Of a DNA stretch of 64,000 bases, positions 32,152 to 42,400 are shown piece by piece. Under the pieces are notes generated by a model. The model searched no databases and was not told the origin of the DNA. It worked only from the letters and a program-made list of their open reading frames with translations. Every line of letters starts with the position of its first letter. Positions within the stretch are counted from its first letter, which is position 1. This stretch comes from Euclidia mi (taxonomy: Eukaryota > Arthropoda > Insecta > Lepidoptera > Erebidae), in contig OX123182.2 of NCBI GenBank assembly GCA_944739405.2, forward strand, positions 61,817,183 through 61,881,182, in the 5' to 3' direction. Made by a program: the position numbers and the translations under genes.

Positions 32152-32540
32152 CTAGTAAAACCGCGGATGCCAGTACCGCCGCACCGCACCGTTTATGCCT
32201 TTGTTGATGCACAAAACAATCGAGTAAAGTGTATTACCGCGGAGAACCGATTAAAATTTTCAAAAGATCAGATGGTCGCAACAAATTGATGTCTGGTTGT
32301 GCCCGAACCGTATTTTCATTTCCAACTCGTCCTTTGTTCTCGAAAATCAATTCAAAATCTGCTCTATAGAGTTTGTTCGTACCACTTTTGTGGTAAAACT
32401 TTTTGTAAAGAAACTGAAAGTGATTGATGTGCGCATTTGGCGACCTTTGGACAATTTTGGAAGCTTGTTCTTGGAAGTTTAAAAGACAATACTGAAAAAG
32501 GAAATCTAAAATTAGAAACATTATTATGTTTACAGCAATA
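32152..32540. other. No gene recognised
   Basis: The minus-strand 95-codon frame (32234-32521) and a plus frame overlap each other without recognisable motif. Confidence 0.35.
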
Positions 32541-32700
32541 GCATTGTGGATAGACTAACTACAAACTGCTGCTTAGAGGGTCTCGGGTTGAAATCACATA
32601 ATGTTCTCCAAAGATATGTCAAGTCCGCCAATCCGCACTTGGCTAGCGCAGCGAAGGGACTATGGCCTAACTCGACTCATAATAAGAAAAGGCTATTGCT
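32541..32700 (+). repeat. SINE family A, internally deleted
   Basis: CTGCTGCTTAGAGGGTCTCGGGTTG retains the head with the B box altered (GGTTGAAATC). It then jumps to ATAATGTTCTCCAAAGATAT and TCCGCACTTGGCTAGCGCAG from the body, so the middle is missing. Confidence 0.6.
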
Positions 32701-32756
32701 CAACAATAAGTAAAAGAATATACAGGACTAATGAAGATGAATATGGTATAGTAGTA

Positions 32757-33015
32757 GTAATCTAGACGATCGGTTGGCGTCGCGGGCGTGTAAGCGACTG
32801 CTACGCCGAAGGTCGCGCGTTCGATTCCCGCACAAGTCAAACATTTGTGTGCATGAACATGGATGTTTGTCTTGCTCTGGGTGTTTCTATGTATATGTAT
32901 GAATTTACAAAAAAAATAGTATATATGTATCTTTATCCATTATCTAGTACCCATAGTACAAGCTTCTGCTTAGTTTGGGACTAGATGGTGTTGTGTGAAT
33001 GTGGTAGAAAATTAT
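32757..33015 (+). repeat. SINE family C, full length
   Basis: The tRNA-like head has A box GGTTGGCGTCGCGGG and B box GTTCGATTCCC. The body contains GAACATGGATGTTTGTC and GGGTGTTTCTATGTA. The 3' part contains AGCTTCTGCTTAGTTTGGGA and a terminal (ATT)n. The (ATT)n end is like that of the CR1/Jockey-type LINEs nearby. The minus-strand copy at 22060-22930 confirms the family. Confidence 0.8.
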
Positions 33016-33274
33016 TATTATTATAAGTAAAGGATCATTAATACACATCATCATCATCATCATCAGCCCTTTATGTTTATTATACTATCCCAGTGCTGGG
33101 CACGGGCCTCTTCTCACAATGAGAAGGGTAAGTCCATAGTCCACCACGCTGGCCAAGTGCGGGTTGGCAGACTACACATGTCTTTCGAGAACATTATGGA
33201 GAACTCTCAGACATGCAGGTTTCCTCACGATGTTTTCTTTCACCGATTAGCAAGCGATAATTAACAATTTAATA

Positions 33275-33413
33275 GCCGTGTGGTTGACGGCATAGAATAC
33301 AAGTGTCACCACCCCTTATCTTCCCGTGGGTGTCGTAAGAGCCGACTAAGGGATAACACGATGCAAATACCATCTTTGCGTAGAGACGGAAAACTCGACA
33401 TCAAACCCTATAC
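33275..33413 (+). repeat. RTE-type leader fragment fused upstream of SINE B
   Basis: CCGTGTGGTTGACGG, AATACAAGTGTCACCACCCC, GGGTGTCGTAAGAGCCGACT and ACCCTATAC match the 5' leader at 37307-37450 and the composite repeats at 29.9 and 30.6 kb. It runs straight into the tRNA head of SINE B, so the two appear to have been inserted as one chimera or as nested events. Confidence 0.65.
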
Positions 33414-33679
33414 GACTGCCTCGTTGGTCTCGCGGCATAAATGTGCGCGTGGGATCGGGAGGTCCCGGGTTCGATTCTTGGGTCGGGCAGTGTTATTGGG
33501 TTTTTCTGTCACGAAATTCTCAGTAGCAGCACGGAGTCTGGAATTGTGCCCGGTACGGCAATAAGCTCGCCCCTTATTACGTAGGACTAAAGTATTTCTT
33601 GCGAAAAGTGGGTGTAGAAATCCACCTCTGCCTACCCCTTCGGGGATAAAAGGCGTGACGATATGTATGTATGTATGTA
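33414..33679 (+). repeat. SINE family B, full length
   Basis: Head GACTGCCTCGTTGGTCTCGC (A box region) and GGTTCGATTCTTGGGTCGGG (B box region), body AGCAGCACGGAGTCTGG and AATAAGCTCGCCCC. The tail CTGCCTACCCCTTCGGGGAT is followed by GGCGTGACGATATGTATG repeats. This tail matches the 3' ends of the LINEs at 22205 and 25882. A minus-strand copy is at 61740-61987. Confidence 0.85.
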
Positions 33680-33910
33680 CCCACTTAACTCCGAAAAGTC
33701 ATTGGTGCGTGCCGTGGATTCGAACCCGAGACCCTCTGCGCTGCAGTCTGTCGGTGTCACATCCATCAATAATTGGTGAAGCTGATACTTTCCTACCATC
33801 AATGCTTGTTCTCGTGTGTGTAGAAGTGTCATTCTATACTCAAATGTTGTGTTTATTCAAATAGGGACGCGACGTCGGGTCCAGTCCGCTAAATTACAAT
33901 AGACTACTTC

Positions 33911-34121
33911 CATTGAAATTAAACTACAGTTTACGGATTTTATCGCGATGTATTGGTTGCACTAAGTTATTACATTTGAACCGAATGATCTAGAAACTAT
34001 ATTTTTAATTTATTATTAGCCGACGTTTCGAATTCTTTACAGGATTCATGTTCACAACAGACAGATGTGATATTTGTCTTTTTCTTGAATGTATAAGTTG
34101 TCTCAAAGTACCCGAACATTT
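33911..34121 (-). repeat. Penelope-like element 3' fragment
   Basis: Almost the same as 39811-40024: ATTGAAATTAAACTACAGTT, ATTTTATCGCGATGTATTGG, CCGACGTTTCGAATTC and TTTTTCTTGAATGTATAAGT. Only the non-coding end after the GIY-YIG domain is present. The 77-codon minus-strand frame overlapping it is not the element's protein. Confidence 0.8.
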
Positions 34122-35454
34122 TTAACTGTTGGTTTCTATCGATATTTTTAAAAATAACAAGACAAATGCGAATCTGGCTCGCTAAACCAAGTGTTGATTG
34201 TGGCACGAATATTTCGTGCATCATGAACAATTTTGCCCTTTTTTATCGAGTACGTTTAGGGTTTTATTCAAAACCACTCCACAAAAAATGATGTGATGAA
34301 AAGATCAGTCGAATCGAAGGACCATGTTAAGTGTTAGCTATATAGGTGAAAAATCCCCTGCCATTTACAGACGACAGACGTAGTCCGCCAAATATCGCCT
34401 GGATATCTAAAAATAGCTCTAGCCCATTTATGGGCTAAATTGATAATAATCTTAAAATAGATAATTCACTTAACATATAACTAAACTTGCAACAAAATTA
34501 TGTGTATTATAAAAGAAAGCTTATCGCGTAATGGATTCTACTCTTTTGTACCTGCAATGTAGCACACGAAAAGATTTACGGTTATATTTTTACGCATCAT
34601 AAATACGGACGAACATTAATGAGAAAAGTAACTCGTACATAATGATTCCGAGTTACAAAACATTCAACTTCGATAGACATTAACTGAGAATGTTTGTACG
34701 TTAGAGAACCAAATTTCTTGGAATTCGCGTAATATCTTTGACAAGTTTCTTCAACTTCATCGCGTTTGCTTAGAGCTGGATTCCACTAGTGTTGATGATG
34801 CTCTAGTAACATCCTAGCATGCGCGTTTTTTTTAACTTGATGACTAATGGTGATGCTGCGTAAGCGTTGCGTGCATGGACAACACAGCGGGTTTTTGTAC
34901 GTTAGACTGGCACTGATCTGCGTGCATGTGGTATTTGCGGTGCATGTCTATTGAATGCAAAGTTAGTTTATCTATGGCCATAATTACGCCGGATTGTGGA
35001 GAATAGCGAAGCGTGTTGACAGTACTCATATGTTAGATGAGTGCGCTCGCCCGACAAACGCTAGTGAAATCGTGCCTTTAATACTTTCTGATTAAGTACT
35101 GAATACGTTTACACAGCTAAATTACTTCTTGGTAATGCTGCAGACTATATACCAAACTTACTCCGGCTGTTTGCTCAAATTAACAGTAGTTACGAAGATT
35201 TATTAATTATAGTAGCTACAGTTGATAGTGGGATGTAAATAGAATAAAGTGTGTTTCAAAATTCTAGAAGCTGTTTTGTATGAAAAATAGCAAATCAATC
35301 TACATGATAATGTTTTTTTTTTATATAACATAAATAATTTATCACGTCATAAAACTTTTAACCATATTTGTTGCTGTTTTCCTATTTAAGATCAAACCTA
35401 ATTAATGTAGGTCAATTATTAAATCCATACATAGAATTAAGCAATGAATCGTAT
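34122..35454. other. No gene recognised
   Basis: AT-rich sequence with no family motif that I can see; frames are short. Confidence 0.4.
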
Positions 35455-35725
35455 AAGATCTGTAGCCCATCTTGCCCACGTGCTTCGACACCCAGATATA
35501 AGATCCTGTAACTCATAATGATGGGTAAAGTCACCGGCAAAAGATCAGTTGGTCGGAGAAAGAAATGGTGGTTGCGCAATATACGCGAGTGAACTGGGAT
35601 CACGAGTGCGGCAGAACTTTTCAGTCTCGCCAGAGATCGAGTAAAATAATTATGCAGAACTGACTGCCAACCTTCACTAGTTGGAGGGAGAATGCGTATA
35701 AGATTGAGGACGGGCCAAACGAGTA
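35455..35725 (+). pseudogene. LINE RT C-terminal tail, broken
   Basis: Plus-strand text reads LAHVLRHP, then after a frameshift RYKIL-stop-LIMMGKVTGKRSVGRRKKWWLRNIRE-stop-TGITSAAELFSLARDRVK and a stop. The GRRKKWWLRNIREWTG-type block is a common C-terminal signature of arthropod non-LTR retrotransposons. Two in-frame stops and a frameshift make it a relic. It belongs to a different lineage from the LINEs at 22 and 31 kb. Confidence 0.7.
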
Positions 35726-36117
35726 GTTATAACGACCAAATTATAGCAAATACTAACAAGATCTTAAAACTTTATTACTTTGTACAGCATGTACAGAAGA
35801 AAGTGGAAATATTCATTTACGATCACTGATTGTTCATATATTTTAGATTAAAGTCACCTTCAATATGATTTTGGTGTGCAATAAAGTGTTTGATCTATAA
35901 AAATATGTAAACTTTAACAAACACTGGCTAAAACCAAAGCCTTCTTTTCATTTTTGTATTTTCAGTGATGTTCTCAAAAAAACTTACGTAAAAACAGAGT
36001 GTATAAAAATTTAACAAAGCCCGTGTTTGTACATGAAAATATTAGATATTAAATTTGTTCGACACCGAAGTCTGAAAATGGCTTTTTGCTTTTTTTTGTT
36101 CGCGATATTTTTATGAT
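35726..36117. other. No gene recognised
   Basis: Nothing assigned. Confidence 0.4.
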
Positions 36118-36328
36118 ATACTAGAGGACGCCAGCAGCTACGCCTGCATTTTTTTTTATTTACCCGTTTTGGCCGTTCCCGTGGGAATTTCGGGAAATCC
36201 CTTCTTAGTGCACCCCTACGGTCCCCAAGGAACATACATGCCAAATTTCAGCTTCCTGCGCCTAATAGTTTCGGCTGTAGCGTGTCTGTCAGTCAGTCAG
36301 TAACGCAAGGATTTTATATATTAAGATT
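36118..36328 (+). repeat. About 200 bp dispersed repeat, copy 2
   Basis: CTAGAGGACGCCAGCAGCTA through GTCAGTCAGTCAGTAACGCA to ATATATTAAGAT, nearly identical to 21847-22047. The close match suggests recent activity of this family. Confidence 0.75.
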
Positions 36329-36419
36329 TTTAGTGCAGATATAATGGTAGACAAGCATCACGCTAATGAATTCCAGGTTGACTAGACAGATCAGTATTAA
36401 AGTGTTAAATAAGCACGGC

Positions 36420-37306
36420 TGTGCTACGGAAAAACAAAGCAACCAACATATTTTTCAAAATCAGTTTTTTTACATATTTGGAACATTTTGCCTATAACGG
36501 ACACTGCTACATTCACAGAATCATCGAAAAGGCTTTATTTTTTGAGATAAAACTTTGTTAAATAAAGTAACTGCAGGCACTTGTCCAACATATCTACGGT
36601 AAAACAAAGTAAACCACAATGTCTAAGCAAAAACAAAGTAATTGCACGTCGATTAGATTGTTTTTACGTTGTGAAATGATTTAATTGGCTTTTCATTTGA
36701 TATTAATTTCTTTTTAAGCCCCTTTATCTAACTATAAGAAAATCAAACAACTTTAATTTGTTTTTGGATTGTTAAAAATGGTCAAAATGGCAAATTTGTT
36801 AACGTAAAAATAAAGCAAGTAAAATGACAAATGTAAAACAGAGCAACTGAATAACAGTTGCTTTGTTTCTTTATTGTAAATCAATTCACGTTATTACTAT
36901 ATCCCATTTTCTTGGTTTTTAATTTGCTGTCGTTCATTTGTAAATTTCAAATGTCTAAATTATTTGACATAACTCGGTTTTACCACCTTACAAATGTCAG
37001 TTTTCCCACAATTAAACTTGTCAGTTACAACACTTACAACTTCGTGTCATAAGTTTGCCGAGGCTTGTGATTCTTATGTGTTTTGTTTAGAAAATGTTTA
37101 AAATGCAAAATATCCACAGTTTACGTTCGAAAACTATGGTACAGTTAGCACAAATGTAAGTGCAAATGTCCAATTATTTGTATTCTATGTTTACATTTCG
37201 TAAATACCTATTTACGAAATATATAGTAGGCGTACATGAAGTAGTACCTATTATTCTGTTTTGATTTGGCTGTCTATAAGAAATACTAATCAATTTGTTA
37301 GTAAAC
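36420..37306. other. Region of repeated AAAACAAAGYAA motifs
   Basis: The motif occurs near 36432, 36601, 36632, 36803 and 36834 and inverted near 36855. An inverted form also lies at about 42862-42882 (TTTCTTTGCTTTTACGTAG). CTACGG precedes two of the left copies. These could be subterminal repeats of a DNA transposon that encloses the RTE and Penelope elements; this is inference. No transposase is visible. Confidence 0.4.
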
Positions 37307-37461
37307 TGTCCGTGTGGTGACGGATAAAGAATACAAGTGTCACTACCCCATTTCATTCCGTGGGTGTCGTAAAAAGCAACAAAGAAAATTTCAAAAAGTG
37401 TATAATATCTTTGCGAAGAGATGGAAAACTTGAAACCAAACCCTATACCAACTTGTCTTGA

Positions 37462-38263
37462 ATGAGCGCACCAACGAATAAAAGGGCCCCAGTTCCCGGT
37501 AGTCCCGCTGTCCACAACAACGGTAGCGGTCGCGGTAACAGCGGGGCAGGGGGTGCTAAGAATCTCCGGGCTACGGCACTACACAAGAAACTGACCCTGG
37601 CTACGTACAATGGACGCTCTCTACGGCTGGACCAACACATCACCGAACTCGAAGTAGAACTAGGTCGTATAAACTGGCATATATTGGGGTTGTCTGAAGT
37701 CCGAAGACAGGGGGAGGACACGATAACCCTTGATTCAGGCAATCTGTTCTACTTTCGAGAAGGTGATCAGCCCTCTCAGGGCGGTGTCGGTTTCCTCGTT
37801 AACAAATCTCTCACTAACAGCGTTGTAGAAATCAGCAGTGTGTCGACACAGGTAGCGTACCTCATATTAAGGGTCACAGACAGGACGATACTCTCTGAAG
37901 GTGGTACAGGTATATGCGCCGACCTCGACATTTTGCGATGACATAGTCGAAGCCATGTATGAAGATATTACTAAGGCTCTACATCATACCACCAAGACAC
38001 AGTACAGCGTGGTTATGGGGGATTTTAATGCCAAAATGGGAGTACAAGAACGCGGCGAAACGAAAATCGGACCCTATGGCGTGGGGCGCCGAAATCACAC
38101 GGGGCAAATGCTGGTCAACTTTCTGGAGTCACAGGGGCTCTTCTTAATGAACTCCTTCTTCAAGAAGAAGCCTCATAGAAAGTGGAGATGGCGAAGCCCC
38201 GATACTGTGACAAGGAACGAGATAGACTTCATCATGTCTGATCGGAAGTTTATATTAATTTGA
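37462..38263 (+). pseudogene. LINE endonuclease domain, frameshifted
   Basis: The first frame (37462 to about 37890) holds TLATYNGRSLR, ILGLSEVRRQGED and GGVGFLVNK, the N-terminal half of an APE-type endonuclease that nicks target DNA. A +1 change near 37890-37905 moves it to the frame 37901-38263 with VQVYAPTS, VVMGDFNAKMG, GRRNHTG and NEIDFIM, the second half with the catalytic GDFNA. The ATG at 37462 follows the leader directly. The N-terminal 30 residues are Ser/Gly/Ala-rich and not part of the fold. Confidence 0.8.
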
Positions 38264-38489
38264 TACGATTGAACAGAATCGAGGCACCAAAGTTTTCGCT
38301 CGCCAGCTTGGTAGAATTCATCTGTCGAAACTCAATACTGCGGATGGCAAAACCGTAACCTCCAAGTTCGAGTTTCTCGCTGAAATTGAGAGTTTCTACA
38401 AGGACTTGTACGCATCACGGATGTCTAAACCCACGAAACCCAGCGATGATCACCACAGAGCCCAACTCACGTGCCATCGTAGGACATCC

Positions 38490-39426
38490 CTGATGTCAAC
38501 CAGGGTGAGGTAAGAGTGGCTCTCGAGCAGCTTAAGAACAACAAGTCTCCAGGGGATGACGAAATCACCACAGAGCTCTCAAAAGCAGGTGGGACAACAG
38601 TTCTGAAAGAGCTGGCGAGCCTGTTTAATTCCGTTATCCACCAAGGCCTAACATCTCAGTCGTGGAATGGGAGTGCGGTGATTCTGTTTTTCAAAAAAGG
38701 TGACATAACCCTGCTGAAAAACTATAGACCCATCTCACTCCTGAGCCACGTCTACAAGTTGTTCTCGAGAGTCCTAACAAACCGCCAGAAAACTCGACGA
38801 TTTCCAGCCACCGGAACAAGCCGGGTTTCGAAAAGTCTACAGCACCGTAGACCACATCCATACTGAATACAATCAGCCGCTGTGTATGGCTTTCGTGGAC
38901 TACGAGAAAGCCTTCGACTCCATCGAAACCTGGGTGGTTCTGGATGCTGTGCAGCGGTATTGCATCGATTGGCGCTACATCGAGGTGTTGAGATGTTTGT
39001 ACGACACGACCACTATGACCGTCCAGCTCCAGGACAGTAAAACCAGCCCCATTGAGTTGCGTAGAGGGGTGAGGCAAGGGGATGTAATATCCCCTAAGCT
39101 CTTCACTAACGCACTCGAAGACGTCTTTAAGACGCTGGACTGGACTGGACGGGGCATAAACATTAATGGCGAGTACATACCCACGTATATCCCACCTTCG
39201 GTTTACCGACGATATCGTCATCGTAGCAGAGAGCCTGGAAGAGCTGAGTGAGATGCTGCACAACCTAAATGGAGCCTCTCGACGGGTAGGTCTCGGCATG
39301 AACTTGGATAAAACCAAGATTATGTTCAACGAACACATTGTACCCGGACCGGTTTATGTCGACGGATCGATGATCAAAGTTGTTCAAGAGTATGTCTACC
39401 TTGGTCAAGTAGTCCAGCTTGGTTGA
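38490..39426 (+). pseudogene. LINE reverse transcriptase, frameshifted, FADD altered to FTDD
   Basis: Blocks in order are LEQLKNNKSPGDDEITTE, LKNYRPISLLSHVYKLFSRV, then after a shift FVDYEKAFDSIETW (motif A), LRRGVRQGDVISPKLF (motif B) and, after another shift near 39190, LRFTDDIVIVAES (motif C). Most related LINEs have FADD here. GLGMNLDKTKIM and YVYLGQ follow. At least two frameshifts and the lost middle part exclude function. Confidence 0.82.
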
Positions 39427-39481
39427 AACAACATCGAGAAAGAAATCGACGGCAGGATCCAACTGGATCCTATTGAGACGT

Positions 39482-39533
39482 AGCTTGCCAAACGCTGCCC
39501 AACCTAAGTGGGTTGGGCAGCGTTTGGCAAGCT
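39482..39533. repeat. 23 bp perfect hairpin at the LINE end
   Basis: Arms 39482-39504 and 39511-39533 are exact complements with a 6 base loop. The right arm reads as the RT text VGWAAFGKL in the sense direction, so the left arm is a snap-back copy of element sequence. Confidence 0.85.
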
Positions 39534-40025
39534 GCATCGAGTTTTCTCTTCGCCCCTACCTAATAAATCCTAAGATGAACTAGTTTTTACAATTCTTACA
39601 AATTATGTGATTCATAAAAAGCAAAAGCCAACAAATCTTATAGCAGATATAATAATTTTGAAATGGCTTCATTGTCTTTGTTAAAAACGATTAAATGCAT
39701 TTGCTTTGTTATTAAAACTAAAACCTAACTTGTCCATCTCTTTTTAAATTATTTAAAAAACAAACTGACTGTTGTTATAGTATCTTCTTGGGTTTACGCG
39801 AATGTTACACATTGAAATTAAACTACAGTTTACCGATTTTATCGCGATGTATTGGTTTCACTAAGTTATTACATTTGAAACTAATGATCTAGAAACTATA
39901 TTTTTAATTTATTACTAGCCGACGTTTCGAATTCTTTACAGAATTCATGTTCACGGCAGACTGAGGTGATCATTGTCTTTTTCTTGAATGTATAAGTTAT
40001 CTCAAAGTAGGTACCTGAACATTTT

Positions 40026-41254
40026 TCATCTACTGGTGTTACTATTTACGCAGAATGAGCTCACAGTGTCTTTAGGTCTTCTGGTGACTTTGTCCTTCTT
40101 GGGTTTCATTAACCTTATGACAGGGTCCCAAGCTGGAGGAACATTCCAACCATCTTCCCTATTGAAATTAGGGTGTTTTTTAATTTCAATAGCCTCTCGT
40201 ATCATCCTTGGAAGAAAACGGTGTTCTTTTGCGAGTATCTGTGGTTCATCAAATCGCAGGTAGTGTTTGGGTCCTTGTTCCACATGTTCACACACAGCAG
40301 ACTTTGTTGAGCGTTTATGTTTTATGTCAGCTATATGTTCTTTGAGTCGAATGCCTATGCTTCTCTTGGCTTGTCCAATGTATGAGAGCCCACATTCACA
40401 GTCAATTTTGTAGACACCGGCCTCTTGCAAGGGTAACTGACACTTGACAGATGGTAATAATTGACTGATCTACGTTGGCGGCTTGTAGTAAGTTTTGATA
40501 GAAGCTCGCTTCAAGATGTAGCCAATTTTGTCGGTCACGCCCTTGATGTATGGTAGGACAGCAGGTTGTCTTTCTACTGTGGCTGGTTTTTCTTTCTTCT
40601 GGGATCTGTGACAGTGGCGCGGCGGTCGGAGCTCTTTGTCTTGCAGAACTTGCCTGACATGTTGAAGCTCAGCGTCCAGGTGTTTCTTGTCACAGATCCC
40701 GCGGGCTCTCTGAAACAGAGACATTCCTACAGTAGCTAACTGTTTAGGATGGTGGTGAGATTCACCGTTTAAGTACCTATTTGTATGGGTCTTTTTCCTA
40801 TACACAGTATGGCTTAAGGAGTTGTTTTTATTCCTGATGACAAGTACATCTAAGAAAGCTAAAGAATTGTTTGCCTCTAATTCCATTGTGAATTGTATTT
40901 GGTTATTAATAGAATTAAGATGGTTTAGGAAAGCATTAACACTATCTGTTGGTAAAATTGTGAAAGTGTCGTCTACATACCGCTTGTAGAACCTCGGTGT
41001 GATGGTGGCAGTCTGCAGGGCTCGCGCCTCGAAGTCCTCCATGAAGATGTCAGCGACAACAGGCGATACTGGAGAGCCCATTGCTACACCGTCTACTTGT
41101 ATGTAGTATTTCTTGTCCCATAACAGATAGCCCATTGTCAGGCAGTGTTTGAGTATTTCTGCATATTCCTCAGGCATGTTGTTTTCTGTCAGCTTCCTTC
41201 TAGTAATTTCTACTGGTATGCACGTGAATAATGACTGTATATCAAAACTAACCT
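40026..41254 (-). pseudogene. Penelope-like RT and GIY-YIG endonuclease, copy 1
   Basis: Minus-strand text starts inside RT motif A (SFDIQSLFTCIPVEI), before the first ATG at 41177, and continues through VDGVAMGSPVSPVVADIFME (motif B) and FYKRYVDDTFTI (motif C, YVDD) to SLAFLDVLVIR. A TAG at 40470 stops the frame where copy 2 has a lysine codon. The frame then continues to the GIY-YIG endonuclease (VYKIDCECGLSYIGQ, RLKEHIADIKH, AVCEHV) ending at 40026. The fold nicks DNA and is the mark of Penelope-like elements. The N-terminal part is missing through 5' truncation. Confidence 0.87.
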
Positions 41255-42400
41255 GAGGAATATGCAGAAATACTCAAACACTGCCTGACAACGGGCTATC
41301 TGTTATGGGACAAGAAATACTACATACAAGTAGACGGTGTAGCAATGGGCTCTCCAGTATCGCCTGTTGTCGCTGACATCTTCATGGAGGACTTCGAGGC
41401 GCGAGCCCTGCAGACTGCCACCATCACACCGAGGTTCTACAAGCGGTATGTAGACGACACTTTCACAATTTTACCAACAGATAGTGTTAATGCTTTCCTA
41501 AACCATCTTAATTCTATTAATAACCAAATACAATTCACAATGGAGTCAGAGGCAAACAATTCTTTAGCTTTCTTAGATGTACTTGTCATCAGGAATAAAA
41601 ACAACTCCTTAAGCCATACTGTGTATAGGAAAAAGACCCATACAAATAGGTACTTAAACGGTGAATCTCACCACCATCCTAAACAGTTAGCTACTGTAGG
41701 AATGTCTCTGTTTCAGAGAGCCCGCGGGATCTGTGACAAGAAACACCTGGACGCTGAGCTTCAACATGTCAGGCAAGTTCTGCAAGACAACAAGCTCCAA
41801 CCGCCGCGCCACTGTCACAAATCCCAGAAGAAAGAAAAACCAGCCACAGTAGAAAGACAACCTGCTGTCCTCCCATACATCAAGGGCGTGACCGACAAAA
41901 TTGGCTACATCTTGAAGCGAGCTTCTATCAAAACTTACTACAAGCCGCCAACGAAGATCAGTCAATTATTACCATCTGTCAAGTTTCAGTTACCCTTGCA
42001 AGAGGCCGGTGTCTACAAAATTGACTGTGAATGTGGGCTCTCATACATTGGACAAACCAAGAGATGCATAGGCATTCGACTCAAAGAACATATAGCTGAC
42101 ATAAAACATAAACGCTCAACAAAGTCTGCTGTGTGTGAACATGTGGAACAAGGACCCAAACACTACCTGCGTTTTGATGAACCACAGATACTCGCAAAAG
42201 AACACCGTTTTCTTCCAAGGATGATACGAGAGGCTATTGAAATTAAAAAAACACCCTAATTTCAATAGGGAAGATGGTTGGAATGTTCCTCCAGCTTGGG
42301 ACCCTGTCATAAGGCTAATGAAACCCAAGAAGGACAAAGTCACCAGAAGACCTAAAGACACTGTGAGCTCATTCTGCGTAAATAGTAACACCAGTAGATG
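41253..42400 (+). pseudogene. Penelope-like RT and GIY-YIG endonuclease, copy 2
   Basis: The plus-strand frame is open from before the ATG at 41345 to a stop at 42259 and covers RT motifs B (GSPVSPVVADIFME) and C (RYVDDTFTI), the linker and most of the GIY-YIG domain (VYKIDCECGLSYIGQ). It lacks motif A. A run of seven A where copy 1 has six (about 42244-42250) shifts the frame near the C-terminus. The text after it matches copy 1 in another frame to about 42400. The differences between the copies are few, about 1-2 percent. Confidence 0.87.

Larger units (their letters stand above)
33045..33765 (-). repeat. SINE family A split by a nested composite insertion
   Basis: The tail (ATC)n at 33045-33063 and the body run to about 33274 (AATTTAATA). 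The text resumes at 33681 with CCACTTAACTCCGAAAAGTC and the head (GATTCGAACCCGAGACCCTC). The family text is otherwise continuous with 2753-3075. Confidence 0.8.
37307..39545 (+). mobile_element. RTE-type LINE, broken
   Basis: A leader starting TGTCCGTGTGGTGACGG (37307-37461) is followed by an apurinic-type endonuclease (37462-38263) and a reverse transcriptase (about 38490-39426) on the plus strand. The layout and motifs fit RTE-like LINEs with one ORF. Frameshifts, stops and a loss between the two domains make it dead. The 3' end with its UTR is missing; the text stops near 39545 just after a 23 bp hairpin. Confidence 0.8.

Noticed and set aside
31020..32160. Target duplication for the CR1/Jockey-like LINE
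   Set aside because: Only a 5-6 base TTATAT-type match was visible, too short in AT-rich DNA.
38691..39338. 215-codon minus-strand frame
   Set aside because: Antisense of the RTE reverse transcriptase; no similarity to a protein family.
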